Below, piece after piece: positions 54,801-64,000 of a stretch of 64,000 bases of DNA (positions are counted from its first letter, which is position 1; each line of letters opens with the position of its first letter). A program made the position numbers and the translations under genes. Under the pieces are notes generated by a model. It ran no database searches. It was not told the origin of the DNA and saw only the letters and a list, made by a program, of their open reading frames with translations. Source of the DNA: Hymenoscyphus infarciens (Eukaryota > Ascomycota > Leotiomycetes > Helotiales > Helotiaceae); the NCBI GenBank assembly GCA_001414345.1, contig LLCB01000226.1:34948-98947 (forward strand), given 5' to 3'.

Positions 54801-57318
54801 TCGTCCTCAAAATCATCCCCAAAGTCTTCTTCCACAGTATTGTTTGTGGTTTGTTCATAAACTCGAGAAGCTTCTTGTATTTCCTGACCTCCATCGAGAT
54901 GGCCAGTCGAATCATTATCATCAAAGTCGTAATCCATGGGTGAGGGGTCAGATTGAAAGACTGGCTGTCGAAGGGCTTTTTGGTTCTCGATTCGACCGCG
55001 TCCAGAAGATGTTGCTTCCTCCCTATGAAAGGTTGAAGATGCAGGTTGGCGTCGAACAGGGGACGGCGAGGCTTGATATTGAACGCCAAAGGAATCATCG
55101 GTTGCTCTAACTTTGGAAGATGGCCTGTGGTAGGCTTCTTCCGGATTTCTTGTGTTGGAGCTGGTGGAGGATATCTGTGGTAGAGAAGGGAATTGGGTCT
55201 GTAAGACGACTTGAGCACTGCCAAGGCTGCTTTGTCCAGAAGGCAACGGCGGGCGATCCTGAGATTTGGGTTCGATCGGGGTAGCGCGAGTTAGATCCAT
55301 TTCCATTTCTGATTCAGTACCAAACCCATCCTGTATGGCGCCCGAGCTGTGCAGCAATTGGGAGATTTGGCCCTCGAGTTGTTTGATCTGGCGAGAAAGT
55401 GCTGCAATACGCTCCTCCTCCGGGGTCGTATCAGCTCCTGCATCTGTCTGCAAAAGCATTTGCTGGACAACAGTCCTCTTAACCCCCATCAGGTCCCTAC
55501 ATCTGTGACCGTGTTCCTCCAATGCTTCATAGCATTTCTTCTTGTTTAACAATTCAATACGATAATTCTTCAAATCAGTGGGAACCACATTGCCCTGATC
55601 CATGATTGCCATGGTCTCGCAAGAATTTTGGTCCAGCAAGTTCTTGAATGCTTGCTGGTATGATGAAATAGCTGCAGGGTGTTTCAAATACATGGCCACC
55701 ACATGTCTGTCATCCGAGGTGAGGGAAGACGAAAGTGGTTGCTGACTGGGCTGCTGGACTGGGAGATTCGATGTAGAATGGCTTTTGGAGGGCGAGTCTC
55801 TTTTGGATGGAGAGAGGGCTTTGTCTTGTCGATGTCCAGGATTTTGTGATATAGGCCGTAAAGGGCTCCCGGCTTTCGAGGCAGGACTTTTGAGGGTCCT
55901 CGGTTTTCGGCTGGGTGACATAAATTGAGGAATCTCCTCTAATTTACCTTTTAGCGGATCTATGACCCCAGGTTGCTTTCTAGCTGATTGTCTATGAGAA
56001 CAATTGACTTTCACCTCCGTATCCGATTCGTCGTCATCCGTGTCTCTAACGACATTGTGCACACGTCGCTTTTTTCTGTTTTGGGGTGTCTGCAGAGAGG
56101 AGCTAGGCGAGTTTTTGATATTCGGAACCGGTGATTGTTGAACTTGAACAGTTGGGTGTGGTTTTGGTGTCTGACTGCGGGTCATTGTTCTCGACTCCGA
56201 CGTTTGAGCCAATACTGGGCGAGATGATGACTTCAAGGTCGGAACGTTTCCTCCAGATGGGACTCGACTTATGCGGGTATGAGTTTCTATGGTGCGAGTG
56301 GTTTCCATTATTTCAAAGCCATCGAAATCGTTTTCGGAATCGACATCCTCAATGCTTGGCTGCACTGTTTTTGAATCCCGGGGCTCGACGCTTTTTGGGC
56401 CGCGTTGGGAAGGCAAGAGTTCATCAATATCCGGGTAACTGTCATCGCTTTGCTGGCTAGCCGCCTGAAGCTCATCCTCCGGAATAGGAGTCTCTTTTCG
56501 CTTCCGTGGGGTCGCCCTGGAGATGTCATCGCTTTTCCGCTTTTTGGCTGTCCTTCCAACAGGAAGAGGTTCCGGTCTAGAGGCAGAATCCTCCCGCCAT
56601 AATGTTGTCGGTTCCCCAAATATCACATCCGAGCTGCTTGAGCGTGATTTACGTTCGTATCCATATTCGTCTCCCGTAAGATCAACAGACTCAACCTTGA
56701 CTTCGATGTGGGGAGTTCGTTGAGGAGTTCGTTGGGGAGTTTGTGGGGTTTGTAGGTTTCTCGAAAGCCTCGCATGTGAACGTTCGACTGGGGTTTTGGA
56801 GGTTGGCGTACCTACTGTAGACCTATTAGTTCGGGGGTTGAGCAATTAGCAATTTGAGACACACTACTATTTTTCCTCAAAAGGTTGCCATAAGAGCGTG
56901 ACAGCGTAGATTTTGGCGGAACAGCTGAACTGGTGGTTGAAGTTGGGGTGGCAAGCTGCTGTTGACTATACAGGCCCGGCCGAGAGGGCTTCTTGGAAGA
57001 ACCAAGCTTTAGCATCTGCGCGTCCTCCGAGTTTGATATAGAGTCTCGAGGGTGGGAATTTGGTATGATCGAGGGAGGGAGCGGTGGCCGGACAAAGGTA
57101 TTGACCGTCGCAATAGGTATTCGATTTCTCTCGGGATTCGGTGCAATGCGTGGAATTTCCTCCTCCGCCTCCTCTAAAATATCCAAAGTTTCCTCAACCA
57201 GTTGTGCCGCCGTAGTTCGATTCGCATTCGTTTGGACAATGTCAATGGCAGATGCAGCTGGAGCGACGCCGTGGGATAAAAGCCAGGAGATGTGAAGATT
57301 CAAATTGTGTTTAGTCAT
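51872..57318 (-). CDS. sgs1: RecQ helicase, Sgs1/BLM/QDE-3 type
   Basis: 3'-5' DNA helicase that, with Top3-Rmi1, dissolves recombination intermediates and protects forks in the nucleus. Exons (minus): 57318 to about 56865, about 56814-53054, 53005-51872, giving about 1782 aa. Intron 1 is short (about 50-53 nt); its exact ends are ambiguous. Start MTKHNLNLHISWLL matches the Top3-binding N-terminus of Sgs1 proteins. The long middle is disordered. Helicase core: Walker A GGGKSLCYQLP, VVDEAHCVSQWGHDFRPDY, motif VI QETGRAGRDGKPS. It is followed by a RecQ-Ct zinc domain with CENRSDCRR and CGQGCDNC, a winged helix, and an HRDC-like region (SCIDAFVIKAKAEDEKLRNR...DMARQWTATEKAMLAIPGID). The tail is Gly/Arg-rich (RGRGGRGGKRGPRN). 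A single RecQ-family gene with all expected parts; intact. Confidence 0.96.
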
Positions 57319-59812
57319 GAGGCCTGGACAACAACACCAAGATGCGCTGACGAACCCATTGGTGTCGTTGGCAGACTATCGCGACAGGTGAATATGCCGT
57401 TCGGAGATCGTTGAGGCTTTTGGATGTCAAATCTTGCTGGCTGTACGGTTGTGGTTGTCGAAATTCAGCTTGGGGATGGGATTCCTGCTGGAGCCTTGAA
57501 ATCGCGTCCAGCCCAGTGCTGCCGACGCGCCAGTCCACGTGCTTCGCCCCACCAAGACCCGACCCGACCCATATATATTCATCACCATCTCTCACCAAGT
57601 TGTGAATTTCAATTGTTTCTCTGCGCTTCTCTTCCTGGCGGACTTCAATCTCTCATAACACGACCATGAATGAAGGAGGGGGTTGTGCGTCTCTGGGCTC
57701 ACTTATCAAGCACCTCTCCATATTTGGTACTACACGCGTTGCTCTTCGACCAATCAAATGAGAAGCGTCATATCAATGAGCTGTTTATGCCGCTAGCAAA
57801 TTGTGCTTCCGGGTATCTACATCTCAATATATAAAGTTTTGACAATCAGCAGGCGCAAGCTTACATAAGTCGTAAAATGAATCATCTTCTATACTTTTCT
57901 CTTTTTCTTTTTCTCCGGGATATGGTTGACGAAGAGTTATGGATGCGATCACCAGGGGGTGCAGGAATTCGTAACTAATCAAGGCAGAGTACTCCATAGA
58001 GTACCTGCACGCTGCATCCTCGATTCTTTGATTAAAACTTGGAAAATCGCTTCAGTTATCCCAAAAGGCTTAAATAGTTAGATTCATGATGTCTTCCAGA
58101 ATAGTTAGGCGAATCGTAAAAGGGCAAGGAAGTGCCTTGGACTACACTCACGAATTCCTGTACCCCTACGGTACGGAGGTAGTGGGATCACCTCGTTTTT
58201 CAAAGGGTGCTGTTCATCATTGGCCGGAATTAGTAGCCTGTGGCCTGGAAAGCTACTTGGGTTTTTACTTATTACATGATTTTCTAGCACTTTGAACGGG
58301 GTCCTCAAAATATCTCCTTGGTTCAGCTTCTCGTTCATAACAAGAATCTATTTCTTCTCTTCGAGGAATAATTACTTCATAGTAGGAGTACTACCGCTTG
58401 TACTGTCAATATCGAGCATGTTTTGCTTTTTCCGGCAACTGGAAAGTCACTGCACGAAACCTAAACACACGTTGATTGGTCCCATGGACGAGATAAGGCT
58501 AGCGTGGGGGTAGAGAATACTGCACATCATGAACTTCAATCTTTCCTCTTGACCCAACAAAGTTGTCAGCTTTTTGTTAGAATATCTCACGTGCGCAATC
58601 GGAAGACTTTGAATTCAAAATCAGAAATCGATCACTGGCGACCCGGGATGGAGTTCTTGAGAAATCTCCAAACTCTAGAAGGCAAACCTCAGACGTGGTG
58701 CTCGTGGTCTATGAATGAATCAATTCCTCGTACTTCCCGCGGAGATCTGGGGTTCTAAGTACTTTTCATGCGCTGGGGCTCTTTTTATCTCTAGTGTGTG
58801 TCAGAGTTGATATTTCCCCTTTGGGTCATGTTAGAGATAAGAAATAAGCGACGCGGTTGGTTCTTTTTTTCGGGTGACTTTTTCCTATCTGGACTAAGAA
58901 TAATAGTCGGTTTTGAAATTAGACCTAAACTTTAGAAGCAAGATATCTTTTCTTTATCTATGCCCAAGGTGTTTGTGTTTTGCGGCGCGCTCGACATCGA
59001 GGTGGTGTGTTGATACGCAAATACGCCTCCTACATTCGCTGATAAGATAACTTCCTTTCATTGGTCTATCAGAAATGCAATCCTTGAAGTCTCACTTGCA
59101 ATGATGGAAATAGATTGAGTCCTGAATTCGATATTTTTGGCAAGTCTATATCTTCCATTCCCGATTACTCTACCTAATGGCTTCTTTTGACCGACCATGA
59201 GACAAGGCTTTCGTCAGGGGGAGTCTGGCCGACATTTAAAGCGTGTTGATTGCCCTATCAAAGTCTTCCAATCGCATCCTTTCCGTCCAGCCTCAACCGG
59301 CCTACTCTACCAACGTTTTTGTCAAATCCCCAGCCTGTTTCAACCAGTCTCTATCCTGGATTTCCAGAACCTCCCCGGAGATCTGCATCTAGATATCAGA
59401 GCTCCTTTTGATCCACCCTTTACAGAATGATTTCTTATCAGACACACCCTACAGGCTCTCTTCTCTACACAAACTTTGTGGCCATATTCCAGATAACGGG
59501 ATGTTTTACGGTACTGCCAATGTTTTAGTATACACTCACTAGCTCCCCCGAAAGACATGCTTTAGTTCTCCGCAAGGACTTCCCGCGGATTTGTTGCTTG
59601 GCTAGACATGCAGGCTTTTTCCGGAAATATATCAACTGCGGGTTGACGTCGCCAATCGTGAGGTTTAAGAACAAGCTTTTGCCCAGAGTAAATACACGAC
59701 CCAAGTCAGACCTTCAACTCAGTTTCGACTTCACATCCCTCGATCTTCAGTATCAAGTTCCAAGTTGCCTCGACTAATCTTTTTATATGAATCCAAATAC
59801 CAGAATTCGGAA
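57319..59812. other. Divergent intergenic region between the RecQ and nitrate transporter genes
   Basis: 2.5 kb, no gene supported. The first 300 bases beside the RecQ start should hold its promoter. The half nearer the transporter carries GATA-type and one NirA-like site. Confidence 0.5.
58737..59050. promoter_or_regulatory. Candidate nitrogen-control sites upstream of the nitrate transporter
   Basis: CCGCGGAG at 58737-58744 is the reverse complement of a CTCCGHGG (NirA/NIT4) site. GATAAG occurs near 58836, and a paired GATAAGATAA at 59041-59050 suits AreA/NIT2 binding. Nitrate transporters are classically under both regulators, so the placement is sensible. The sites are 0.75-1.1 kb from the start and short enough to occur by chance. 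Confidence 0.4.
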
Positions 59813-61515
59813 ATGGGGTTCACATTTGCGTCCATGTGGCAGGCACCCGCTGTCAATCCTGTCAATGGCAAAGCAAGATCTATCCCAGTCCTAAATCCTT
59901 TCAACAAATATGGAAGAGTGTACTTCTTCTCTTGGTTTGGATTCATGATTGCTTTTTTGGCTTGGTAAGTTCCCCTCTACTCTGTATTATCAGAAACAAA
60001 CTCATGATGAATAGGTATGCGTTTCCACCATTAGTAAGTTCAGCCATGGAAAGCTTGAATTTCCCTAACATCCTCTAGCTATCCGATGCTATTAAGCACG
60101 ATCTCAAATTGAGCCAAATCGAGATCGCCAACTCTAACATCATTGCTCTCACAGCCACGTGAGTATTCTGTTTTCCGTCAGAAGTTAATATTCTGACGTC
60201 TTTTAGACTTCTCGTTCGACTCGTCGCTGGCCCAGCTTGTGATGCCTTCGGACCTCGAGTAACCTTCGCGACATGCCTCCTCCTTGGTGCCATCCCCAGT
60301 GTCCTCGCAGGAACAATCCATAACGCAATGGGTCTATACTTCATACGTTTCTTCGTCGGGATTCTAGGAGGATCGTTTGTGCCATGTCAAGTCTGGTCCA
60401 CCGGTTTCTTCGACAAAAACATCGTAGGATCTGCCAACTCTCTTACAGCAGGTTTGGGCAACGCAGGGGGTGGGATTACCTATTTCGTCATGCCAGCCAT
60501 CTACGATTCCCTCCGTCAAAAACAACACCTAAGCGAGCACGTCGCATGGAGAGTCTCCTTCGTTGTCCCCTTCATCCTCATAACCTTTGTAGCCATTGGA
60601 CTCTTCCTCGCCTGTGACGACACACCAACAGGAAAATGGTCCGAACGCCATCTCGCCGTCCAACAAAATCTCCAAGCTCACGGAGTCCATATCGAACAAG
60701 GAGTAGTCGACATCCCCGGCGCAATAACCGACAAGAGAGTCACCCCAGGAACCAGCACACCAACCTCAACCGAAAAACGCCTCGACGAAGAAGCCGATCT
60801 CGCGCGCGCAAAACATGGCTCTTTCAACCACGAAGCACCTATGGGTTCCCAAGGAATGATCGACTCAGCCCGTGGAGAGGTCGTCCAGAAACCCTCTTTC
60901 CACGAAGCCGTCTCCGTAATCTTCACGCCACAAACCCTCGTCGTAGCAGCCTGTTACTTCTGCTCTTTCGGTGCGGAACTAGCTATAAACTCCATCCTAG
61001 GAGCCTACTACCTGAAGCAATTCCCCAAACTAGGGCAAACCGGAACAGGAAACTGGGCCGCTATGTTCGGGCTCTTGAATGTTGTTTTTCGTCCTCTCGG
61101 TGGCATCGTTTCCGATTGTTTATATAAGAAGACCTCCTCCCTCTGGTCTAAGAAAGTCCTTCTTCATACCCTCTCCATACTTTGCGGTGTCTTCCAGATT
61201 GCTATCGGCTTTACAAACTCGCATAATCAACATACAATGTTCGGTCTCATCGCGGGAATGGCTTTCTTTTTGGAAGCAAGTAATGGAACGAACTTCTCGC
61301 TTGTGCCGCATGTTCATCCTTTTGCTAACGGTATTATTTCTGGGGTCACGGGGGCGAGTGGGAATTTGGGAGGCATTGTTTTCGCAATTATTTTCAGGTA
61401 CCAGGGGAAGAATTATGGGAGGGGGATTTGGGTTATTGGGGTGATGACCGTTGGGATTAACTTGTTGGTCTGTTGGATACGACCTATTCCACGGGGGCAG
61501 ATTGGGGGTCGTTAG
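59813..61515 (+). CDS. nrtA: Nitrate transporter, NNP family (NrtA/CrnA)
   Basis: High-affinity nitrate/proton symporter of the plasma membrane, MFS fold with 12 TM. Exons 59813-59964, 60015-60033, 60079-60158 and 60207-61515, giving 519 aa (NrtA is about 507). Exon 2 is only 19 nt and encodes W-YAFPPL. Landmarks: N-terminal [56 protein letters not shown] (substrate-binding Arg region), first NNP signature [16 protein letters not shown], a long cytosolic loop with [13 protein letters not shown], and second signature [10 protein letters not shown]-terminus [14 protein letters not shown]. Intact. No nitrate or nitrite reductase lies in the window. Confidence 0.96.
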
Positions 61516-61985
61516 AGGTATAATTATTCTTGTTTTTGGGTGGGGGTTGTAGTTATATCTTTGGGTGTTTATTGGGTTTACAAATTGGATGAGGTTGAAT
61601 GTTGACATCGAATCAAGGTCCATCAGTCGCCATGAAAATTATACTCAAATGACATCAAGTTGCACAGCAGCGGGAGTTCCGTAAACAAATCCTCGAAGAA
61701 GAAAATCATTTCGCACCAACCCGACTTATTTTCAATTCTTCAGCTTACCTTGTCAAGTTTTTACGGAATTGTTTTATGCATTTTGGTGAAGGTAAATACC
61801 AAGGATAATTTCATGAACCACACTCTGCACCCCTGGCGGTCAGCAAGCCACCACCAGGGCAAACAGTAGACGCAGAACCCGTGACCTGGAGGTGTGGAAG
61901 GACTTGGCCGCCTCCCAGCCTCAAATTGCCATCTCATCGTTTTTACAACCGTGACAGCCTTCGTGTGAACTAAATTTCATTAGCA
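61516..61985. other. Intergenic spacer
   Basis: 470 bp between two same-strand genes; should hold the transporter 3' UTR and the next promoter. Nothing specific seen. Confidence 0.5.
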
Positions 61986-63574
61986 ATGGACCCAATATCC
62001 GCCGTGACTGCGATCATTGGCGTCGTCGGTACCATCGGCAAGGTATCATTGGTGGCGACTACATTCATGCACAATGTTCGACATGCCCGAAAAGAGATCA
62101 TCTCCGTCAAGAAGGAACTCGCTTCTGTCAAAGCAATACTAGAAATCTTGGTTGAAGACTTCAAAGATCCTTCAAATCCAACTCTCCCTGGCAGCGTGGT
62201 CGAGCAAATTGTTGGCGTCGCGTCGAGTTGCAGCAAAGTTGTAAATCAAATTGGTGATTGCATAAAAAAACAAGGACAGTTTGGTGTCACTTGGGCGGTA
62301 TCCGGCAAAGAGGAGATAAACAAGTTAAAGGGGGATTTGGAAGTACACAAGTCGACTTTGAACGTTACGTTGGACCTGTTTTCGATGTCAGTTCTCTCTC
62401 CTTGGGCCATGGTTTTACCACTGACGGGTTACACAGAATCATTTTGAAGGAGGTCAAGAATGACACGGAGAAACTTCTCCAAGATACTTCAACACTCAAG
62501 GAAGACACCACTCAGATTCAAAAGGATACCGCTCATATTCTAGCCGAAATTTCCCGACTGAAGGCCAAAACGCTGGAAGCAGCAATGATCCAAATGAATA
62601 TATGCTCGAAAGATATCTCAACAACTTGAAGGCCGATACAGAAACCATAATAGACGGATCAGAGCACCAATATCAAGCTTGGTCTAAGCATCACGGCGAC
62701 ACAGGCTATGACGAATCGAATGCTCGAAACCAAGCAGAAAACCTCTTTGCGAACATACCTAAGAATCGTGTGGATATTAAATCTGGTCGAAAAGCCAAGC
62801 AAAAGATTTCACCAAAAACCAAGGAGAAGCAAAATCTCCCCCCGGTAATCTTCACTAATACCCTCGGAAACCAATTCCCTATTCCTTACCAGGCATGCAA
62901 GACCTGGGTGGTAAGTCCACTCCTAGCACAAGCTCAAACAAAATCTAAATACCCCAGGAAATGAGAGAATTTGTAAAACAATCTTATGCCGGGGTGATCA
63001 AGAATGAAGATGTGGAAAAGGTGACAGAGGGAAAGTACAGCCTTATTGACCCTAAAGGTCAAGTCATCCTCCAATCCCTCTGGGGCCAGCTTGTCGAACC
63101 TGGGTGGAATATCTCGATGGAAATGTGGGAAACAAAGAATGTTATTAAATTCAAGGATACCCTGGGCCGTAAATTCTCATTGCCCTTCCACCTATGCGAG
63201 AAATGGTCGGTAAGTTGCCTACTCTTTCTTATTGTCTTTCCAGAAGAATCTCATAGTGATACGTGCTGTAGGGTATGGAAGAGCTCATTCGACAACTTTA
63301 CGTTTCTAACGTGAACGATGGGCATTACGACCTCATCGATCAACAAGGCAACATTATTCCACCTCAGGCTTGGGAGGAAAGCATTAAACCAGGTCTCGAA
63401 ATCAGTATGCACACGTGGCCGATTTCTGAATTGCCTCATGGTAGTTCTGCATCAAAACATGTACCACTACCAGCGAGTCGTGGAACGACGACGGTAATTT
63501 CACCACGAGCAAGCACGGGTCGGGACCAATCGTCTAAGAATCGACACAAGAATAGGGGAAAGAATCAAGCTTAG
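61986..63574 (+). CDS. HeLo-like N-terminal domain plus tandem ubiquitin-like domains (ULD), with an apparent frameshift
   Basis: Exons 61986-62386, 62437 to about 62910, 62958-63209 and 63272-63574. The N-terminus MDPISAVTAIIGVVGTIGKV followed by a helical stretch matches the HeLo-like N-terminal domain of fungal STAND/NLR-type proteins. A coiled-coil with repeated TxxLxxDTxxIQKDT follows. Two ULD repeats close the protein: IFTNTLGNQFPIPYQACKTW followed by YSLIDPKGQVILQSLWGQLV, and FKDTLGRKFSLPFHLCEKWS followed by YDLIDQQGNIIPPQAWEESI. The exon 2 frame ends near 62580 (SRLKAKTLEA) and the family pattern resumes one frame off (NDPNEYMLERYLNNL); no GT-AG intron fits. It is either a real one-base lesion or an assembly error. 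Role in fungal cell-death signalling is inferred from the domain. Confidence 0.75.
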
Positions 63575-64000
63575 CTTCATGAAATTGGTATAAGAGGTTA
63601 TATACGTACAGGGTAGACTACAGAGTAGGCTACAGGGTAGGTCAGAAGTACGTAAGTTGAATCGGCACAGGGTAGGTTAGGTGATCGCTAAATCACGTTT
63701 CTAAGGAGTCGAAGTATAAGTATAAAAGACTTAGTGAATTTTGACTTTTAACTTTTTAACTTGATTTCTAACTAAAAGATAGAAGAGGACTATATATACT
63801 TCTAGAGTAAATACTAGAAGCTTCTATAGCTTATAAATCAAAGGGGTTACTAGAAGGTTCTAGGGATTACGTGTTTGCTTAACCGTAACCGAGAACGTAA
63901 CCGAACCTTCTAGACAATACTAGAAAGAACTAGTATAGACTAAGGTTTAAACCTAAAGCCTATTAGTAAGTAAGGTAATTATTAACTAATACTAACACAC
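63575..64000. other. AT-rich right edge
   Basis: Short tandem GGGTAGGTNACAG words at 63605-63680, then AT-rich sequence with CTAGAA/TTCTAG palindromic words. Likely the start of another decayed repeat. Confidence 0.5.

Noticed and set aside
58086..59558. Small frames upstream of the nitrate transporter
   Set aside because: No coding signature; region better explained as promoter.

Overview
The window is nuclear DNA of a filamentous ascomycete (Pezizomycotina). The evidence is short GT-AG introns (about 45-80 nt, with CTAAC/CTGAC branch sites), fungus-specific families (UstYa-type oxidases, Egh16-like secreted protein, 2EXR protein, HeLo-like plus ubiquitin-like-domain protein), and AT-rich transposon graveyards with repeat-induced point mutation (RIP). 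A leotiomycete such as a Helotiales member is my guess; the sequence does not settle it.

Layout. 1-1520: 3' end of the telomerase reverse transcriptase gene. 4547-6784: TBC-domain protein whose catalytic fingers look lost. 8718-16076: a metabolic block with a DAL5-type MFS transporter (-), a small mitochondrial AhpD-like protein (+), succinyl-CoA:3-ketoacid CoA-transferase (-) and an Egh16-like secreted protein (+). 16300-23900: decayed DNA with a fold-back element, an F-box-like gene split by a 1.5-kb LTR element (TSD CCTGG), further LTR fragments, a membrane-protein remnant and a five-copy tandem repeat of about 190 bp. 24047-29172: two UstYa-family genes beside a secreted precursor made of repeated peptides, a candidate ribosomal-peptide (RiPP/dikaritin-like) cluster and the best discovery candidate here. 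29200-33070: RIPped AT-rich island with a nested LTR insertion. 33072-35335: decayed coiled-coil gene. 35336-39561: AT-rich spacer with a MITE. 39562-50642: an unknown protein, an SDR dehydrogenase, a non-autonomous hAT element carrying a nested TA-type MITE, a 2EXR protein, a solo LTR and a second unknown protein. 51872-57318: Sgs1/BLM-type RecQ helicase. 59813-61515: NrtA/CrnA nitrate transporter. 61986-63574: HeLo-like plus tandem ubiquitin-like-domain protein with an apparent frameshift. The right edge is again AT-rich.

How they fit together. Most genes are independent housekeeping or accessory loci. The plausible functional unit is 24047-29172: the precursor has a signal peptide and at least five repeats of a His/Gln/Ala/Lys peptide bounded by Arg, and it is divergent from two UstYa-family genes of the kind that oxidatively cyclise dikaritin cores. 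The repeats contain no Tyr, Phe, Trp or Cys, so if the pairing is real the chemistry would differ from ustiloxin, phomopsin or asperipin. The transposon record is unusually legible: seven insertions can be bounded, five of them by clear target-site duplications, and an intact solo LTR at 48119 is the unmutated, uninterrupted counterpart of the RIPped, interrupted copy at 31254.

Exon boundaries were read by eye from splice signals, phase and family resemblance. Positions may be off by a base or two, and no database search was run.
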